A stretch of 64,000 nt of DNA from CAVPFA01 sp963703655 (GTDB lineage: Bacteria; Actinomycetota; Acidimicrobiia; Acidimicrobiales; Bog-793), in NCBI GenBank assembly GCA_963703655.1, contig CAVPFA010000003.1, forward strand, positions 1,674,001-1,738,000, in the 5' to 3' direction. This document shows positions 36,463-45,311 of the stretch, piece by piece. Position numbers and translations under genes: made by a program. Each line of letters opens with the position of its first letter. Position 1 is the stretch's first letter. Below the pieces are notes generated by a model. The model did not search any database. It was not told the DNA's origin and was given only the letters and a program-made list of their open reading frames with translations.

Positions 36463-38178
36463 ATGGTAGCGAGGGTGACGCGCACATATCACGCCACCGA
36501 AGTCGTCACCGACGAGGGGTTGGTCACGGCTCCGGATCGGAGCGTGGCCCGAGCAGGGGCCGAGATCCTGGACGCGGGGGGTAATGCCGTCGATGCTGCC
36601 GTCGCGATGGCCTTGGCCGAAGGCGTGGCCGAGCCTTGGTCGGCCGGTCTCGGCGGGAGCGTCACGATGACGATCGCCCTTCGCGATCCCGACCGGCTGA
36701 TCACCGTGGAGGGTCACATGGTGTCGCCAATGGCCGTGCGCAGTGACCAGTACCCGCTCGCCCCTGCGGAGACGAAAAAGGGCCGCCTCGGTGTCTTCGA
36801 CTGGCCCGCCGTCGTCGGTCACGTCAACCTCTACGGCGCGAAGTCCGTCGCCGTCCCCGGAACGGTGGCCGGCCTCATGGCGGCCCACGAGGGCTTCGGC
36901 CGGCTTCCCCGCGAGCGCGTGTTCCAACCGGCGGTGCGCCTCGCGGCCGACGGGGTCCGTGTGAATTGGTACACAGCTGCCTTCCTCGCCGGCGACGCGA
37001 AGAGCCTGTTGCGCGATCCCGGTTGCTCGGAGATCTTCCTTCCCGGAGGCATCCCGCTCCGCGGGCCGAGCTCGATGCCCGCCCAGCGGATCGTGCAGAC
37101 CAAGCTGTCCGAGACGCTCGAGGCAATCGGTGCCGGCGGCTCCGACGCCTTCTACCGCGGGCCGATCGGCGCCTCCATTGTCGAGTGCATCCGACAGGGC
37201 GGCGGCGTGCTCGACGAGGGCGACCTGGCACGCTACCGCCCGATCGTGCTGGAGCCGCCGCTGGTCGCCAGGTTCGGACCTTTCGATGTCGTCGGAGCGC
37301 CGCATTCGGGCCTCCCGACCGTCCTGCAGATGCTGTACGGCTACGACGCGCTCATGCGACGGGACGGCGCTCCGGAGGGCGAGGCCGATCATCGCGACGC
37401 CGTCGCCTGGGTACGTGCGCAGTTCCTCGCCTTTGCCGACCGCTACGACTACATGACGACCGATCCCGGTGTCCCGATTCCATGGGACGGGTTGTCGTCG
37501 CGCGACTACGCGCATGCCAGGATCGCCGCCGAGCTCGCCGGCGAAGCGAGACCCGACCCGGCGAGGTTCTCCGCGGAGACGTCCGCCGGTTCGGCTCCGA
37601 CCGGCCACTCGCCTGCCGGGGGGCACACCTCTCACATGAGCGCCGGGGATCGGGACGGCAACCTGGCATCGGTGACCGGCACGATCCTGAACTCGTGGGG
37701 CGCACGGCTCCTCGATCCCGGCACGGGGGTGCTCCTTAACAACGGGATGGGCTATTTCGACCCGCGCCCTGAGGCCCGCAACGGTATCCGTGGCGGGCTC
37801 ATGGTACTCAGCGCCATGTGTCCGCTCGTACTTTGCGACGACCGCGGCCCGATGGCAGCGGTCGGCGCCTCAGGCGGACCACGCATCATCTCCTGCATGG
37901 CCCAGATAGTCGCTGCGCTAGCCACCGGGAGGGTGAGTCTCCAGGAAGCTGTCGAGGAGCCCCGCCTTCATGCGGAGATCACGCCGGCTTACGTCGACCT
38001 GCGCTGGCCGGACGGGACGGTGGACTCGGTCCGCGAGGCCGGCTTCGAGGCCCAGATCGTCGAGGAGCTCCCCACGACCGGCTACTTCGGGCGCCCCAAC
38101 GGGGTTCTGATCGACGGCATGGGACGCCGGCACAGTGGCGTCGACCCGATCCGGCCGGGAGACGCCCTTACGGGCTGA
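36463..38178 (+). CDS. gamma-glutamyltransferase-like Ntn hydrolase
   Basis: A 571-residue GGT-family protein. It has ILDAGGNAVDAAVAMALA, PWSAGLGGSVT, a processing site GGHTSHMSAGD near residue 387 with Thr as likely nucleophile, and the terminal small-subunit blocks NNGMGYFDPRP and AVGASGGPRI. It is longer than its divergent partner at 34,908 and only distantly similar. It is cytoplasmic by appearance. A role in hydrolysing an amide or glutamyl conjugate in this pathway is inference. Confidence 0.87.
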   Translation: MVARVTRTYHATEVVTDEGLVTAPDRSVARAGAEILDAGGNAVDAAVAMALAEGVAEPWSAGLGGSVTMTIALRDPDRLITVEGHMVSPMAVRSDQYPLAPAETKKGRLGVFDWPAVVGHVNLYGAKSVAVPGTVAGLMAAHEGFGRLPRERVFQPAVRLAADGVRVNWYTAAFLAGDAKSLLRDPGCSEIFLPGGIPLRGPSSMPAQRIVQTKLSETLEAIGAGGSDAFYRGPIGASIVECIRQGGGVLDEGDLARYRPIVLEPPLVARFGPFDVVGAPHSGLPTVLQMLYGYDALMRRDGAPEGEADHRDAVAWVRAQFLAFADRYDYMTTDPGVPIPWDGLSSRDYAHARIAAELAGEARPDPARFSAETSAGSAPTGHSPAGGHTSHMSAGDRDGNLASVTGTILNSWGARLLDPGTGVLLNNGMGYFDPRPEARNGIRGGLMVLSAMCPLVLCDDRGPMAAVGASGGPRIISCMAQIVAALATGRVSLQEAVEEPRLHAEITPAYVDLRWPDGTVDSVREAGFEAQIVEELPTTGYFGRPNGVLIDGMGRRHSGVDPIRPGDALTG

Positions 38179-38196
38179 GGCTTTCCTTCAGCCCGT
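38170..38196. terminator. bidirectional hairpin terminator
   Basis: ACGGGCTGA (38170-38178) pairs perfectly with TCAGCCCGT (38188-38196) across a 9-base loop. It holds the stop codons of both convergent genes. It sits between the GGT-like gene and the PaaK-like gene. Confidence 0.7.
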
Positions 38197-39474
38197 CACC
38201 CGGCGGGGCTTGAAGGCGGCCCGAGGCAGGGTCCCGGGCTCGACTAGCTCGATATCTGCGGAGACCAAGAGCCGGCGGTGGATCGTCTCAACTGCCTGAG
38301 CGCCGTCGGAGCCCTCGCCTTCGATCCGGAGGCGAAGTTTCGATGGATGCCCGTCCTTGACCATCTGGAACTCCGGAGCGCCCAGCTCGTCAAGGGCGAG
38401 CTGAACGTCGAGGGGGAGCAGTGTGCGACCGGCCACATGGATCGCGTCGGCCACTCGCCCGAGAAGGGTGTAACGCGAACCTGTCTCTCCGCAAGGGCAC
38501 AACCCTGCGCTCGCGACGACGAGATCTTCGATGTCGTAACGAATCGCGACGGCGTCGATGTCGAACGCGGTGACCACCAAGGTGCCCCGCTCCCCAGCAG
38601 GAAGCGACCGGCCGGTCAACGGGTCGCAGACCTGGACCACGAAATGATCGCCGGCTGCGTGCATCCCGGCGTGATACCTGCAGTCCGAAACCGCGAATCC
38701 GGGGACGTCCGACGCCCCCCCGATGTTGCGCAGCTGCACGCCGTAGTTCTCCTCGAGCCGTCGCCTCGGTGCCTCGAACTGGCAGCCGACCTCGAGAAAG
38801 GCGAGGATCGCGCCCTCGAGGAGCGCTCCAAAGTCGATATCGATGTCTTCTCCGGTCTGCTCGTAGAGCTGCAGCTGCGATCCGGTCATCATGAAACCGT
38901 CGGGCCGCAGGACCTCCCAGAGCCGCAGGTGTTCCGCCGCCACCTCCGGTGACGACGGCAGCCCGACGGCAATTTCGAGGACGCCGAGGTCCAGGTAGCT
39001 GCGCCCCCCACCGAGGGCGGAAGGATAGATTCCCTGCGGCCAGCTGTGCGTGAAGCGCATTCCATCTCGGAGGCCATGTCGCCACATGTTGCGCGTGACA
39101 ACCGCGACGTGGGCCTCGAGATCGGCCGGACCGTAGAAGTAGAGCGTCGGGCTGCCGGTGGTGCCACCCGACGAGCCGACGCGGACGGCCTGTTCCAAGC
39201 TCACGGCACGATGCGTGCCGAAGCTGGGGTTCGTGGTCTCGTCGGCACGGAGCTCCGACTTATTGGTTCTCGGGATCTCGTCGAGCGGAGGGACCTCGTC
39301 GGGCCCGAAGCCCGCTGCCTCGAACTTGGCCCGATAGAAGGGAACCGGCAACGTCCAGACGCGGCGCCAGGATTCCGCCACGCGATCGCGCGCATGGCGG
39401 GTGACCTGCTCGGGGTCGCGTGCCTGTCGAAGCGGATCGAAGAGCTCGCGGTCGGACGCCTGGGCTACGGTCAT
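38188..39474 (-). CDS. PaaK-like phenylacetate-CoA ligase family protein
   Basis: A 428-residue paralogue of the ligase at 23,154. Shared blocks are PPLDEIPRTNKSELRADE, the phosphate loop VGSSGGTTGSPTLYFYG, THSWPQGIYPSA, FMMTGSQLQLYE, NIGGASDVPGFAVSDCRYH, and the Cys block CPCGETGSRYTLLGR. ATG 39474 is chosen; a GTG at 39495 would start inside motif copy 12. Two such ligases in one island suggest two acid intermediates, or one duplicated activation step. Confidence 0.86.
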   Translation of the reverse strand: MTVAQASDRELFDPLRQARDPEQVTRHARDRVAESWRRVWTLPVPFYRAKFEAAGFGPDEVPPLDEIPRTNKSELRADETTNPSFGTHRAVSLEQAVRVGSSGGTTGSPTLYFYGPADLEAHVAVVTRNMWRHGLRDGMRFTHSWPQGIYPSALGGGRSYLDLGVLEIAVGLPSSPEVAAEHLRLWEVLRPDGFMMTGSQLQLYEQTGEDIDIDFGALLEGAILAFLEVGCQFEAPRRRLEENYGVQLRNIGGASDVPGFAVSDCRYHAGMHAAGDHFVVQVCDPLTGRSLPAGERGTLVVTAFDIDAVAIRYDIEDLVVASAGLCPCGETGSRYTLLGRVADAIHVAGRTLLPLDVQLALDELGAPEFQMVKDGHPSKLRLRIEGEGSDGAQAVETIHRRLLVSADIELVEPGTLPRAAFKPRRVTG

Positions 39475-39488
39475 CGTTCGAGAAGAAG

Positions 39489-39502
39489 GGTACACTCAAT
39501 GA
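39489..39502. promoter_or_regulatory. regulon motif copy 12 (GGTACACTCAATGA)
   Basis: Complementary-strand motif (TCATTGAGTGTACC) in the divergent gap between the PaaK-like ligase and the GlcG/HbpS-like gene. TACACT at 39491-39496 could be the -10 element for the rightward gene. Confidence 0.6.
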
Positions 39503-39546
39503 CTCAAACCGAGCGATCGTTCAGGGACAGCACCGCGGGAGGAACC

Positions 39547-39999
39547 ATGACAGACGAGCCGGTCGTCATCACACAGACCCATATCGCGCTTGCGCCAGCC
39601 ATGGAGGCGTTGCAATGCGGTATCGAGAAGGCAAAGGAGATCGGCATCCGGGTCGGGATCGCCATCGTCGACGCGAATGGGCACACGGTCGTGGCGATCC
39701 GGACGGACGGAGCCGGCGGCCGAGCCGACGAGGGTGCCCGGGGCAAGGCGGTCTTCGCGGCAGCACTCGGCGTTCCCACCGCCGAGTTCATAGAGAATCG
39801 CCTGGTCCACAACGAGGCCCTCTGGCGGGCCATGTCATCGCGCCAGGACATCTTCGTCGTGCAAGGCGGTTACCCGCTCAAGTACAAGGGAAGGAACGTC
39901 GGCGGCGTCGGCGTGAGCGGTGGAAAGCACGAGCAGGACTCCGAGGTCTCGGCGGCGGTCGCGCAGCGCTTCACCGAGATCGTCGGAGATATCCCCTGA
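39547..39999 (+). CDS. GlcG/HbpS family (DUF336) protein
   Basis: A 150-residue protein of the GlcG/HbpS family, often found in catabolic operons and able in some members to bind heme or cobalamin. Blocks are GIRVGIAIVDANGHTVVAIRTDGA in the first half, and QGGYPLKYKGRNVGGVGVSGG in the second, which is the family hallmark. ATG 39547 follows GGGAGGA. It is followed directly by an SDR fragment. Confidence 0.86.
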   Translation: MTDEPVVITQTHIALAPAMEALQCGIEKAKEIGIRVGIAIVDANGHTVVAIRTDGAGGRADEGARGKAVFAAALGVPTAEFIENRLVHNEALWRAMSSRQDIFVVQGGYPLKYKGRNVGGVGVSGGKHEQDSEVSAAVAQRFTEIVGDIP

Positions 40000-40127
40000 G
40001 CCTGGGAGAACTCGACGGTCGTGTCGCCATCATCACGGGAGCCGGGCGCGGCATCGGGCGTGCGTACGCCCTGACGCTCGCATCAGAGGGAGCGTCGGTC
40101 GACCTCGACCTCGAGACACCCTACTGA
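40000..40127 (+). pseudogene. truncated SDR remnant
   Basis: An open stretch of about 42 codons reads LGELDGRVAIITGAGRGIG, then RAYALTLASEGASVDLDLE, and stops. This is the first 40 residues of an SDR, with a perfect TGAGRGIG cofactor loop and no remaining domain. It starts right after the GlcG-like stop without an evident start codon. The rest of the gene appears to have been deleted; the GntR gene ends 17 bases later on the opposite strand. Confidence 0.7.
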
Positions 40128-40143
40128 TCGCCAGGCCGCGTCC

Positions 40144-40947
40144 TCATTGGACTGCACGCCCGCCGATGTTGCCGCTCCAGCGCCGGTCGAGCGTCTGCGG
40201 CGAGAACTCGTAGTCGGCGACCGCCTTCAGGTGCCGTCCCATGCGCCGCTGTGCCTGCTCGGGGTCGCCGGCGATGACGGCCTTTGCGATGCTCGCGTGC
40301 GCCAAGTGCACTTCTCGGGCGATCTGCTCGATGGAATCGACCCGCGTCGTGCGGTCAGCGATCACCAGACAGATGGTGTGGACGAAGAGATGCATCGCCG
40401 GGTTGCCGGTCAGCTCGGCCAGGAGGAGGTGGAAGTCCTGCGAGGGCAGGTGCGGCAGACGACTCGCGACAATGCTCTTTTCCTCAACGGCGAGCAACTG
40501 CTCGAGTCGCTCGACGCCCACCAGGTCGATCCGTTCGGCCGCCAGCCGGGCGCACTCGACCTCGAGCGCCTTACGGGTCTCGTGAACCTTGTCCGGCCCG
40601 ATGTGGGCGAACTCGAGGAGAAGGGCGACCGCCCGGATGACTGCGTTCAGATCGGGCTCGACAACTACGAGGCCGCCGCCCGGGCCGCGGCGCATTTCGG
40701 CCACCCGATGGTGGTTGACGATCTTCATCGCCTCGCGGAACACCGCCCGACTGACGCCGTAGCGCTCGATCAGCTCGGCCTCGGAGCCGAGCACCTTGCC
40801 GACGGGCCAGCCGCTCGAGATGATCTCGTTCTCGATCTGCTCGGCCAGGATCTCCCCCAGCTTTCGCGAGTCGCCTGCGCGCCGAACCGGAACCCGGCGC
40901 GTGTTGGACCGGGTTGCCGGGCGCGAAGAGCGCGTTCTCGCTGGCAT
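40144..40947 (-). CDS. GntR-family (FadR/FCD subfamily) transcriptional regulator
   Basis: A 267-residue regulator. A basic N-terminal extension precedes a winged helix-turn-helix at about residues 30-95 (VLGSEAELIERYGVSRAVFREAMKI). The C-terminal FCD ligand domain spans about residues 110-240. DFHLLLAELTGN, a later HLAH and a GRHLKAV supply the Asp/His residues that usually bind a metal. FCD regulators are typically repressors released by an acid or acyl-CoA ligand and bind GTnnAC-like operators. It is the only regulator in the catabolic island and has a motif copy upstream, so autoregulation and control of the whole island are likely. Confidence 0.9.
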   Translation of the reverse strand: MPARTRSSRPATRSNTRRVPVRRAGDSRKLGEILAEQIENEIISSGWPVGKVLGSEAELIERYGVSRAVFREAMKIVNHHRVAEMRRGPGGGLVVVEPDLNAVIRAVALLLEFAHIGPDKVHETRKALEVECARLAAERIDLVGVERLEQLLAVEEKSIVASRLPHLPSQDFHLLLAELTGNPAMHLFVHTICLVIADRTTRVDSIEQIAREVHLAHASIAKAVIAGDPEQAQRRMGRHLKAVADYEFSPQTLDRRWSGNIGGRAVQ

Positions 40948-40952
40948 CGTGG

Positions 40953-41057
40953 CTAGACGCCGGCGCTCGCCGGCAGCGGCAGGTCGCGGCGCTCAGTCCA
41001 CCGGAAGAGCCTCTCGGCATAGAGGTGCGTGATCAGGTCGCTGATCCGGTCAAGCAT
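40953..41057 (-). CDS. possible small ORF (34 aa) ahead of the GntR gene
   Basis: ATG 41057 is preceded by GGTGGAGGAG, one of the best Shine-Dalgarno sequences in the window. The frame encodes 34 residues starting MLDRISDLITHLYAERLF and stops 5 bases before the GntR start. GntR itself has no strong Shine-Dalgarno, so translation of this ORF could couple into it. No family is recognised. It may instead be a relic; an in-frame ATG at 41111 would lengthen it by 18 residues. Confidence 0.4.
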   Translation of the reverse strand: MLDRISDLITHLYAERLFRWTERRDLPLPASAGV

Positions 41058-41201
41058 CCGCACTCCTCCACCCTCGGAAATCATCACACCGATCAGGCTC
41101 TCGAGCAACATTCGAGGGACGAGATCAAACACGCCCAACAGAGGCCGCGGGCGCCGCAGCGACGGCTTTGCCGGGCCGACACGGACCCGTGGGATCCCAA
41201 G

Positions 41202-41215
41202 GAAAAGAGTGTACC
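41202..41215. promoter_or_regulatory. regulon motif copy 13 (GAAAAGAGTGTACC)
   Basis: Motif between the 3' end of an acyl-CoA dehydrogenase (41225) and the small ORF/GntR unit. The only leftward genes it can serve are those of the regulator unit, which supports autoregulation. Confidence 0.6.
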
Positions 41216-41224
41216 ACTTTGCCC

Positions 41225-42346
41225 CTAGCGCGCCGCCCCGAGCCCGAGCCCGACGCGGGCGATCAGGCCCCTCATCACCTCTGAGGTTCCGCCCCCGATC
41301 GTCTCCGAAAGAGACTGCCGCCAGAGGAATTCCACCGGTGTCCCGCGAACGATCGCTGCGGGGTGGCCGAAGTCGGCCGCCGCGCGGGCGATGGCCTGGC
41401 ACGACTCGCTCCCGACGAGCTTGTTATACGCCGCTTCCAGCACCGCCGGGCTGCCGCGCTGGACCGCGGCCACCATCACCAACCCCAGGGCCTGGGCCTC
41501 GGCCACGGCCACGGCGAGTTCGGCGATCCGGTTCCGCACGACAGGGTCACCTTCGAGGTGGCAGTCCCGTACCCAGGCGACGAGATCCTCGAAGTCGCGC
41601 AACAGGCGTTTCGGGCACCACTGCACGTGCCGCTCGGTCGCGAGCGACTCGACCATCAACGGCCAGGCACCGTTCTCCTCGCCGACGCGGTTAGCGATCG
41701 GGACGCGCACTTCGTCGAAACGGATCTCGTTGAAACGCTCGCCGTCGACCTGGGCGATAGGGGAGACGGAGATACCGGGCGAGTGACGGTCGACGATGAG
41801 CAGGCTCAGCCCACGCGATCGGCTCTCGAGGCTCCCGGTTCGGCACAGCATCCACAGGTAATCCGCCCGGTGACCGCCGGAAGTCCACCGCTTCTCGCCT
41901 TCGACGACGTACTGGTCTCCCTCGCGAACGGCGCGGGTTCGTACCGAAGCCAGGTCCGATCCGGCTTCCGGCTCCGAGTAGCCGAGGGAGAAGAACAACG
42001 TCCCAGCCCGGATGTCGGGCAAGAAGCGCTCTTTCTGCTCTGGCGAACCGTGCTTGATGATCGTCTTGGCGACGATGCCCGCCGCGAGCGGGGGCCGAGC
42101 GGCACGCGCATAGGCCATCTCGTCCCAGAGGATGAACTCGAACACCGGCGGGAGGTCTGCTCCGCCGTGTTCCCGGGGCCACGCGAGCGAGAGCCAGCCC
42201 CGTTCACCGAGGGCGCGGTAAAGGCGTCGCACGGCGGAGTCATGCTCCTCGCGATGGAAAAAGCCGGCGACCTCGCCATGGTTGTCCAGGAAGTCGACGA
42301 CCTCCCGGCGGAAGGCCTCCTCCTCGAGTCCGAGCCGCGTGTTCAC
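41225..42346 (-). CDS. acyl-CoA dehydrogenase
   Basis: A 373-residue acyl-CoA dehydrogenase. Blocks include SLAWPREHGGADLPP, LGYSEPEAGSDLASVRTRA, VEGEKRWTSGGHRADY, and the C-terminal IGGGTSEVMRGLIAR near residue 355. GTG 42346 is the start. Upstream on the same strand lie an enoyl-CoA hydratase and another dehydrogenase, so the three form a beta-oxidation-like unit started from motif copy 14. Confidence 0.88.
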   Translation of the reverse strand: MNTRLGLEEEAFRREVVDFLDNHGEVAGFFHREEHDSAVRRLYRALGERGWLSLAWPREHGGADLPPVFEFILWDEMAYARAARPPLAAGIVAKTIIKHGSPEQKERFLPDIRAGTLFFSLGYSEPEAGSDLASVRTRAVREGDQYVVEGEKRWTSGGHRADYLWMLCRTGSLESRSRGLSLLIVDRHSPGISVSPIAQVDGERFNEIRFDEVRVPIANRVGEENGAWPLMVESLATERHVQWCPKRLLRDFEDLVAWVRDCHLEGDPVVRNRIAELAVAVAEAQALGLVMVAAVQRGSPAVLEAAYNKLVGSESCQAIARAAADFGHPAAIVRGTPVEFLWRQSLSETIGGGTSEVMRGLIARVGLGLGAAR

Positions 42347-42404
42347 CTCGTCTGCCCGGTCACTCCCGCTGCCATCACTCGCCCGTGCGCTTACTCTCGG
42401 GGCG

Positions 42405-43235
42405 TCACTCGCCGCCCGGACCGATCCCGTCCTGCCACTGCGGCTCGCGCTTTTCCACGAACGCCAGCGACCCTTCCTTGAAGTCCGGGTGCGCCCAATG
42501 CATCCGGATGAGGGCCCATCCGAACTCCATCGCCTGGGCGTAGCTCATCTCCAGCGAGGCCCAGATCGCCTGCATCGAGAGGCTGACCGCGGCGGGAGAG
42601 TTCTTGGCGATTTGCCGAGCGATGGTGTCGGCGGTCGACATCAGATCCTCCTTGGCGACAAGCTCGTCCACGAGGCCGAGCTGGTAGGCGCGCTCAGCCG
42701 TGAGCCGGAAGTCACGACCGACCAGCGTCATACGGAGCGCCGTGCCGAGCGGGAGCCGCTTGGCCAGGCCGATGTTCTCGATCGCACCCACCATGCCGAC
42801 GTTCACGTGCGTGTCGACGAAGGTGACGTGGTTCGCCGCGACGATTATGTCGCCGTCGACGACGAAATGGAAGCCGCCGCCTGCGACGGTACCGTTCACG
42901 GCCACGACCGTCGGCTTCCAGACACGGTTCTGGCGGGGCGACCAGAACACCTCCTCGCTGATCGGGCCGTTGCCGGCGCTCACGCGCCCACTCTCCGCCG
43001 TCGCCTCGAGGTCGGCGCCCGTGCAGAAATGCCGCTCCCCGGCGCCTGTCACGACCGAGACACGGATCCACGGGTCGTCGCGGACCTCAGCCCAGATGGC
43101 CTTCAGCGGCTCGATCATGCTCGAGTGCAGCGCGTTGCCTCGCTCGGGCCGATTGAGCGTGATGTAGGCGATGTGGTCCTTCTTCTCATAGATGAGGCCG
43201 GGCAACTCGCCCTTCAAGTCGACGGTATCGCTCAC
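42405..43235 (-). CDS. enoyl-CoA hydratase/isomerase (crotonase) family protein
   Basis: A 276-residue crotonase. It opens with IAYITLNRPERGNALHSSM. The first oxyanion block is FCTGADLEA near residue 71, and the second is VNGTVAGGGFHFVVDGD near residue 112. A Glu in VGAIENIGLAKRLPLG sits near the usual catalytic region. It would hydrate or isomerise an unsaturated CoA ester. The start GTG 43235 lies 23 bases after the stop of the upstream dehydrogenase. Confidence 0.88.
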   Translation of the reverse strand: MSDTVDLKGELPGLIYEKKDHIAYITLNRPERGNALHSSMIEPLKAIWAEVRDDPWIRVSVVTGAGERHFCTGADLEATAESGRVSAGNGPISEEVFWSPRQNRVWKPTVVAVNGTVAGGGFHFVVDGDIIVAANHVTFVDTHVNVGMVGAIENIGLAKRLPLGTALRMTLVGRDFRLTAERAYQLGLVDELVAKEDLMSTADTIARQIAKNSPAAVSLSMQAIWASLEMSYAQAMEFGWALIRMHWAHPDFKEGSLAFVEKREPQWQDGIGPGGE

Positions 43236-43258
43236 CGGATCCTTCCCCTCCTTCTTCC

Positions 43259-44202
43259 TCAGATGCCGAGACCCGCCAACACGAGCTTTCGAGCCGTGTC
43301 GGGTCCCGGTGCCAACATGCTCTCCTGGCGTATGCGTAGCGACGCCCGGGCGACCGGACCTTCGACGGTGAAGCCCACCGCACCGTAGGTCTGATGCGCG
43401 CGGTAGGCCACCTCCAACGCCGCCGAGGTCGCGGAGAGGCGGGCCGTCGCGGCCGCGGCGACTGTAGCGGCCAAGCCCTCGAGATCCGCGGCGTGCGCGG
43501 CCAACCGGGCCAGCGTCCGTGCCGCTGTCAAGCGGGCGGCGGCGTCGGCGAGAGGGTACGCGACCGCCTGGAAGTCGCCGATCGGCCGTCCGAACTGGCG
43601 GCGATGAGCGGCGTATTCCGACGTCTCCTCGAGGACGCGCTCGCCGGCGCCGGCGAGGTAGGCAGCGAGCGCGATGTCGCCGAGCGCCAGTGCCTCGCTC
43701 GGGTCACCCAGTGAGCGCCCGCGTTCGAGGCGGCACCGGCCCCACGGCTCGCCGGCGAGTGTGTCCACCTCCTCGATCTCGCCTGCGGACGCGGACAGCC
43801 AGGCCTCGCCGGCGGCCAGCTCGACGAAGACGGTGGCCACCGGAGCCCACGGCAGCAACGGCGGCTGACCGAGCGAGACGAGACCACTGCCCGCACGCAG
43901 GTCCGCCGACTCCTCCTCGGGGAGCAAAGCGCAAGCGACATAGGTCGCGGCGAGCGGGCCGCAGAGGGCAACCCGGCCCAGCCGTTCCATCACGGCGGCC
44001 ACCACCCCGATCCCGCTGCCAGACGAGGACGGTACCTCGAAGATGCCGAGCCCGGCCAACTCTCGCCATGGTTCCCCCGGGCGGAGCGCGCCGCACGGAT
44101 CTGGTCAGCGCGCCGGTCGCAGTAAGAGGCGACCGTGGCAGAGAATGCCTGGGCATCCTCGTCGTAGTCGAGACCGACGCTGAGGGGCGAGAAGCTGCTC
44201 AC
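43259..44202 (-). CDS. acyl-CoA dehydrogenase, frameshifted
   Basis: An acyl-CoA dehydrogenase family protein of about 314 residues. The N-terminus VSSFSPLSVGLDYDEDAQ is in one frame; the rest starts ELAGLGIFEVPSS in another. The break is at the C5 run 44074-44078; one extra G on the coding strand gives ARGEPWRELAGLGIF, a normal family sequence. The C-terminal block HRRQFGRPIGDFQAVAYPLAD and AVGFT confirm the family. GTG 44202 lies 36 bases from motif copy 14. It is a short variant, like the one at 19,472. Confidence 0.82.
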
Positions 44203-44238
44203 CGCTCGGACGCACCCAGCCGCCGGCCCTCCACAATC

Positions 44239-44252
44239 CGTATACTCTATCG
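44239..44252. promoter_or_regulatory. regulon motif copy 14 (CGTATACTCTATCG)
   Basis: Complementary-strand motif (CGATAGAGTATACG) with a perfect GTATAC core, 36 bases upstream of the dehydrogenase at 44202. It is among the best matches. Confidence 0.65.
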
Positions 44253-44307
44253 CGCCGAGCGTCCGCGGAACCCGCCCGAGATCACAGCACCTGCCCGGCG
44301 CAGCCAA

Positions 44308-45243
44308 TCAGTCCGGCGTCGGGGACAGGTCCGATGCCAGACGCGGATCGGCCACCGACTTGCTCAAGGGAACGACAGGAGGCGCTTCGTTCCAGCTCGG
44401 CACACCGTGCTCAGGACGAGCGATCGCGGCGTGATCCTCGTTCACCTCGGCCCAGTGGGCGTGGTTGATCTGGTGCAAGCTGAAACAGGCTTGGAGTGCG
44501 TTATAGAAGCCCATATTGTCCACGCTCTGATTGACCGACTCCTTGATGAGCAGCGCCGTCACCGTCGGCGTACGAGCGAGCCGGCGGGCGTACTCGAGTG
44601 TCCGCTCCTCGAGCTCGTCACGCGGGAACACCTTGCTCACCATGCCCATCCGGTAGGCCTCTTCCACGTCGAGCGAGTCTCCTGTCAAAAGCAGCTCCTT
44701 CGCCCGGCGTGGGCCGAATTCCCAAGGATGTGCGAAGTACTCGACGCCGCACATTCCCAGCCGGGTGCCCACGACGTCCGCGAAACAAGCGTCATCCGCC
44801 GCGACGATCAGATCGCACGCCCACATCAACATGAGTCCTGCGGCGAACACGGTACCCTGCACCTGGGCAATTGTGATCTTGCGCAAGTTCCGCCAGCGAC
44901 GGGTGTTCTCGAAGAAGTAATGCCATTCCTGCAGCATTCGCTTCTCCGTTCCTTGGCGGCTACCCCCGTTGATCTGCCAGCTCGGATGCTGGTCGGGTCC
45001 GGGCGAGCGCTCGGCGATCGATTCCTTCGAACCCATGTCGTGACCCGAGGAGAACAACGGACCCGCGCCGCCCAGGATGACCACGCGGACCCGGTCATCT
45101 GCCTCAGCCACGAGGAAGGCGTCGTTGAGCTCGGTCAACAGGCCCCGGCTCTGCGCATTCCGCGTCCGTGGTCGATTGAGCATGATCCTGGCGATCGTGC
45201 CGTCGTCGAGGGCATCGTAGGTGATGAAGCGATAATCCATCAT
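44308..45243 (-). CDS. enoyl-CoA hydratase/isomerase (crotonase) family protein
   Basis: A crotonase of 311 residues, longer than usual. It has IARIMLNRPRTRNAQS, the oxyanion block FSSGHDMGS near residue 64, a charged insertion rich in W and R (residues 75-115), and VQGTVFAAGLMLMWACDLIVA near residue 130. ATG 45243 or the ATG one codon later can start it. It lies in a short divergent gap with the cyclase-family gene, in which I see no motif copy. Confidence 0.87.
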   Translation of the reverse strand: MMDYRFITYDALDDGTIARIMLNRPRTRNAQSRGLLTELNDAFLVAEADDRVRVVILGGAGPLFSSGHDMGSKESIAERSPGPDQHPSWQINGGSRQGTEKRMLQEWHYFFENTRRWRNLRKITIAQVQGTVFAAGLMLMWACDLIVAADDACFADVVGTRLGMCGVEYFAHPWEFGPRRAKELLLTGDSLDVEEAYRMGMVSKVFPRDELEERTLEYARRLARTPTVTALLIKESVNQSVDNMGFYNALQACFSLHQINHAHWAEVNEDHAAIARPEHGVPSWNEAPPVVPLSKSVADPRLASDLSPTPD

Positions 45244-45311
45244 GTCTGCACGATATCGGCGCCCTTCCGGCGGGTGGGACAGGCGGGTCTTGAACTGCTT
45301 GAATCATCTCC

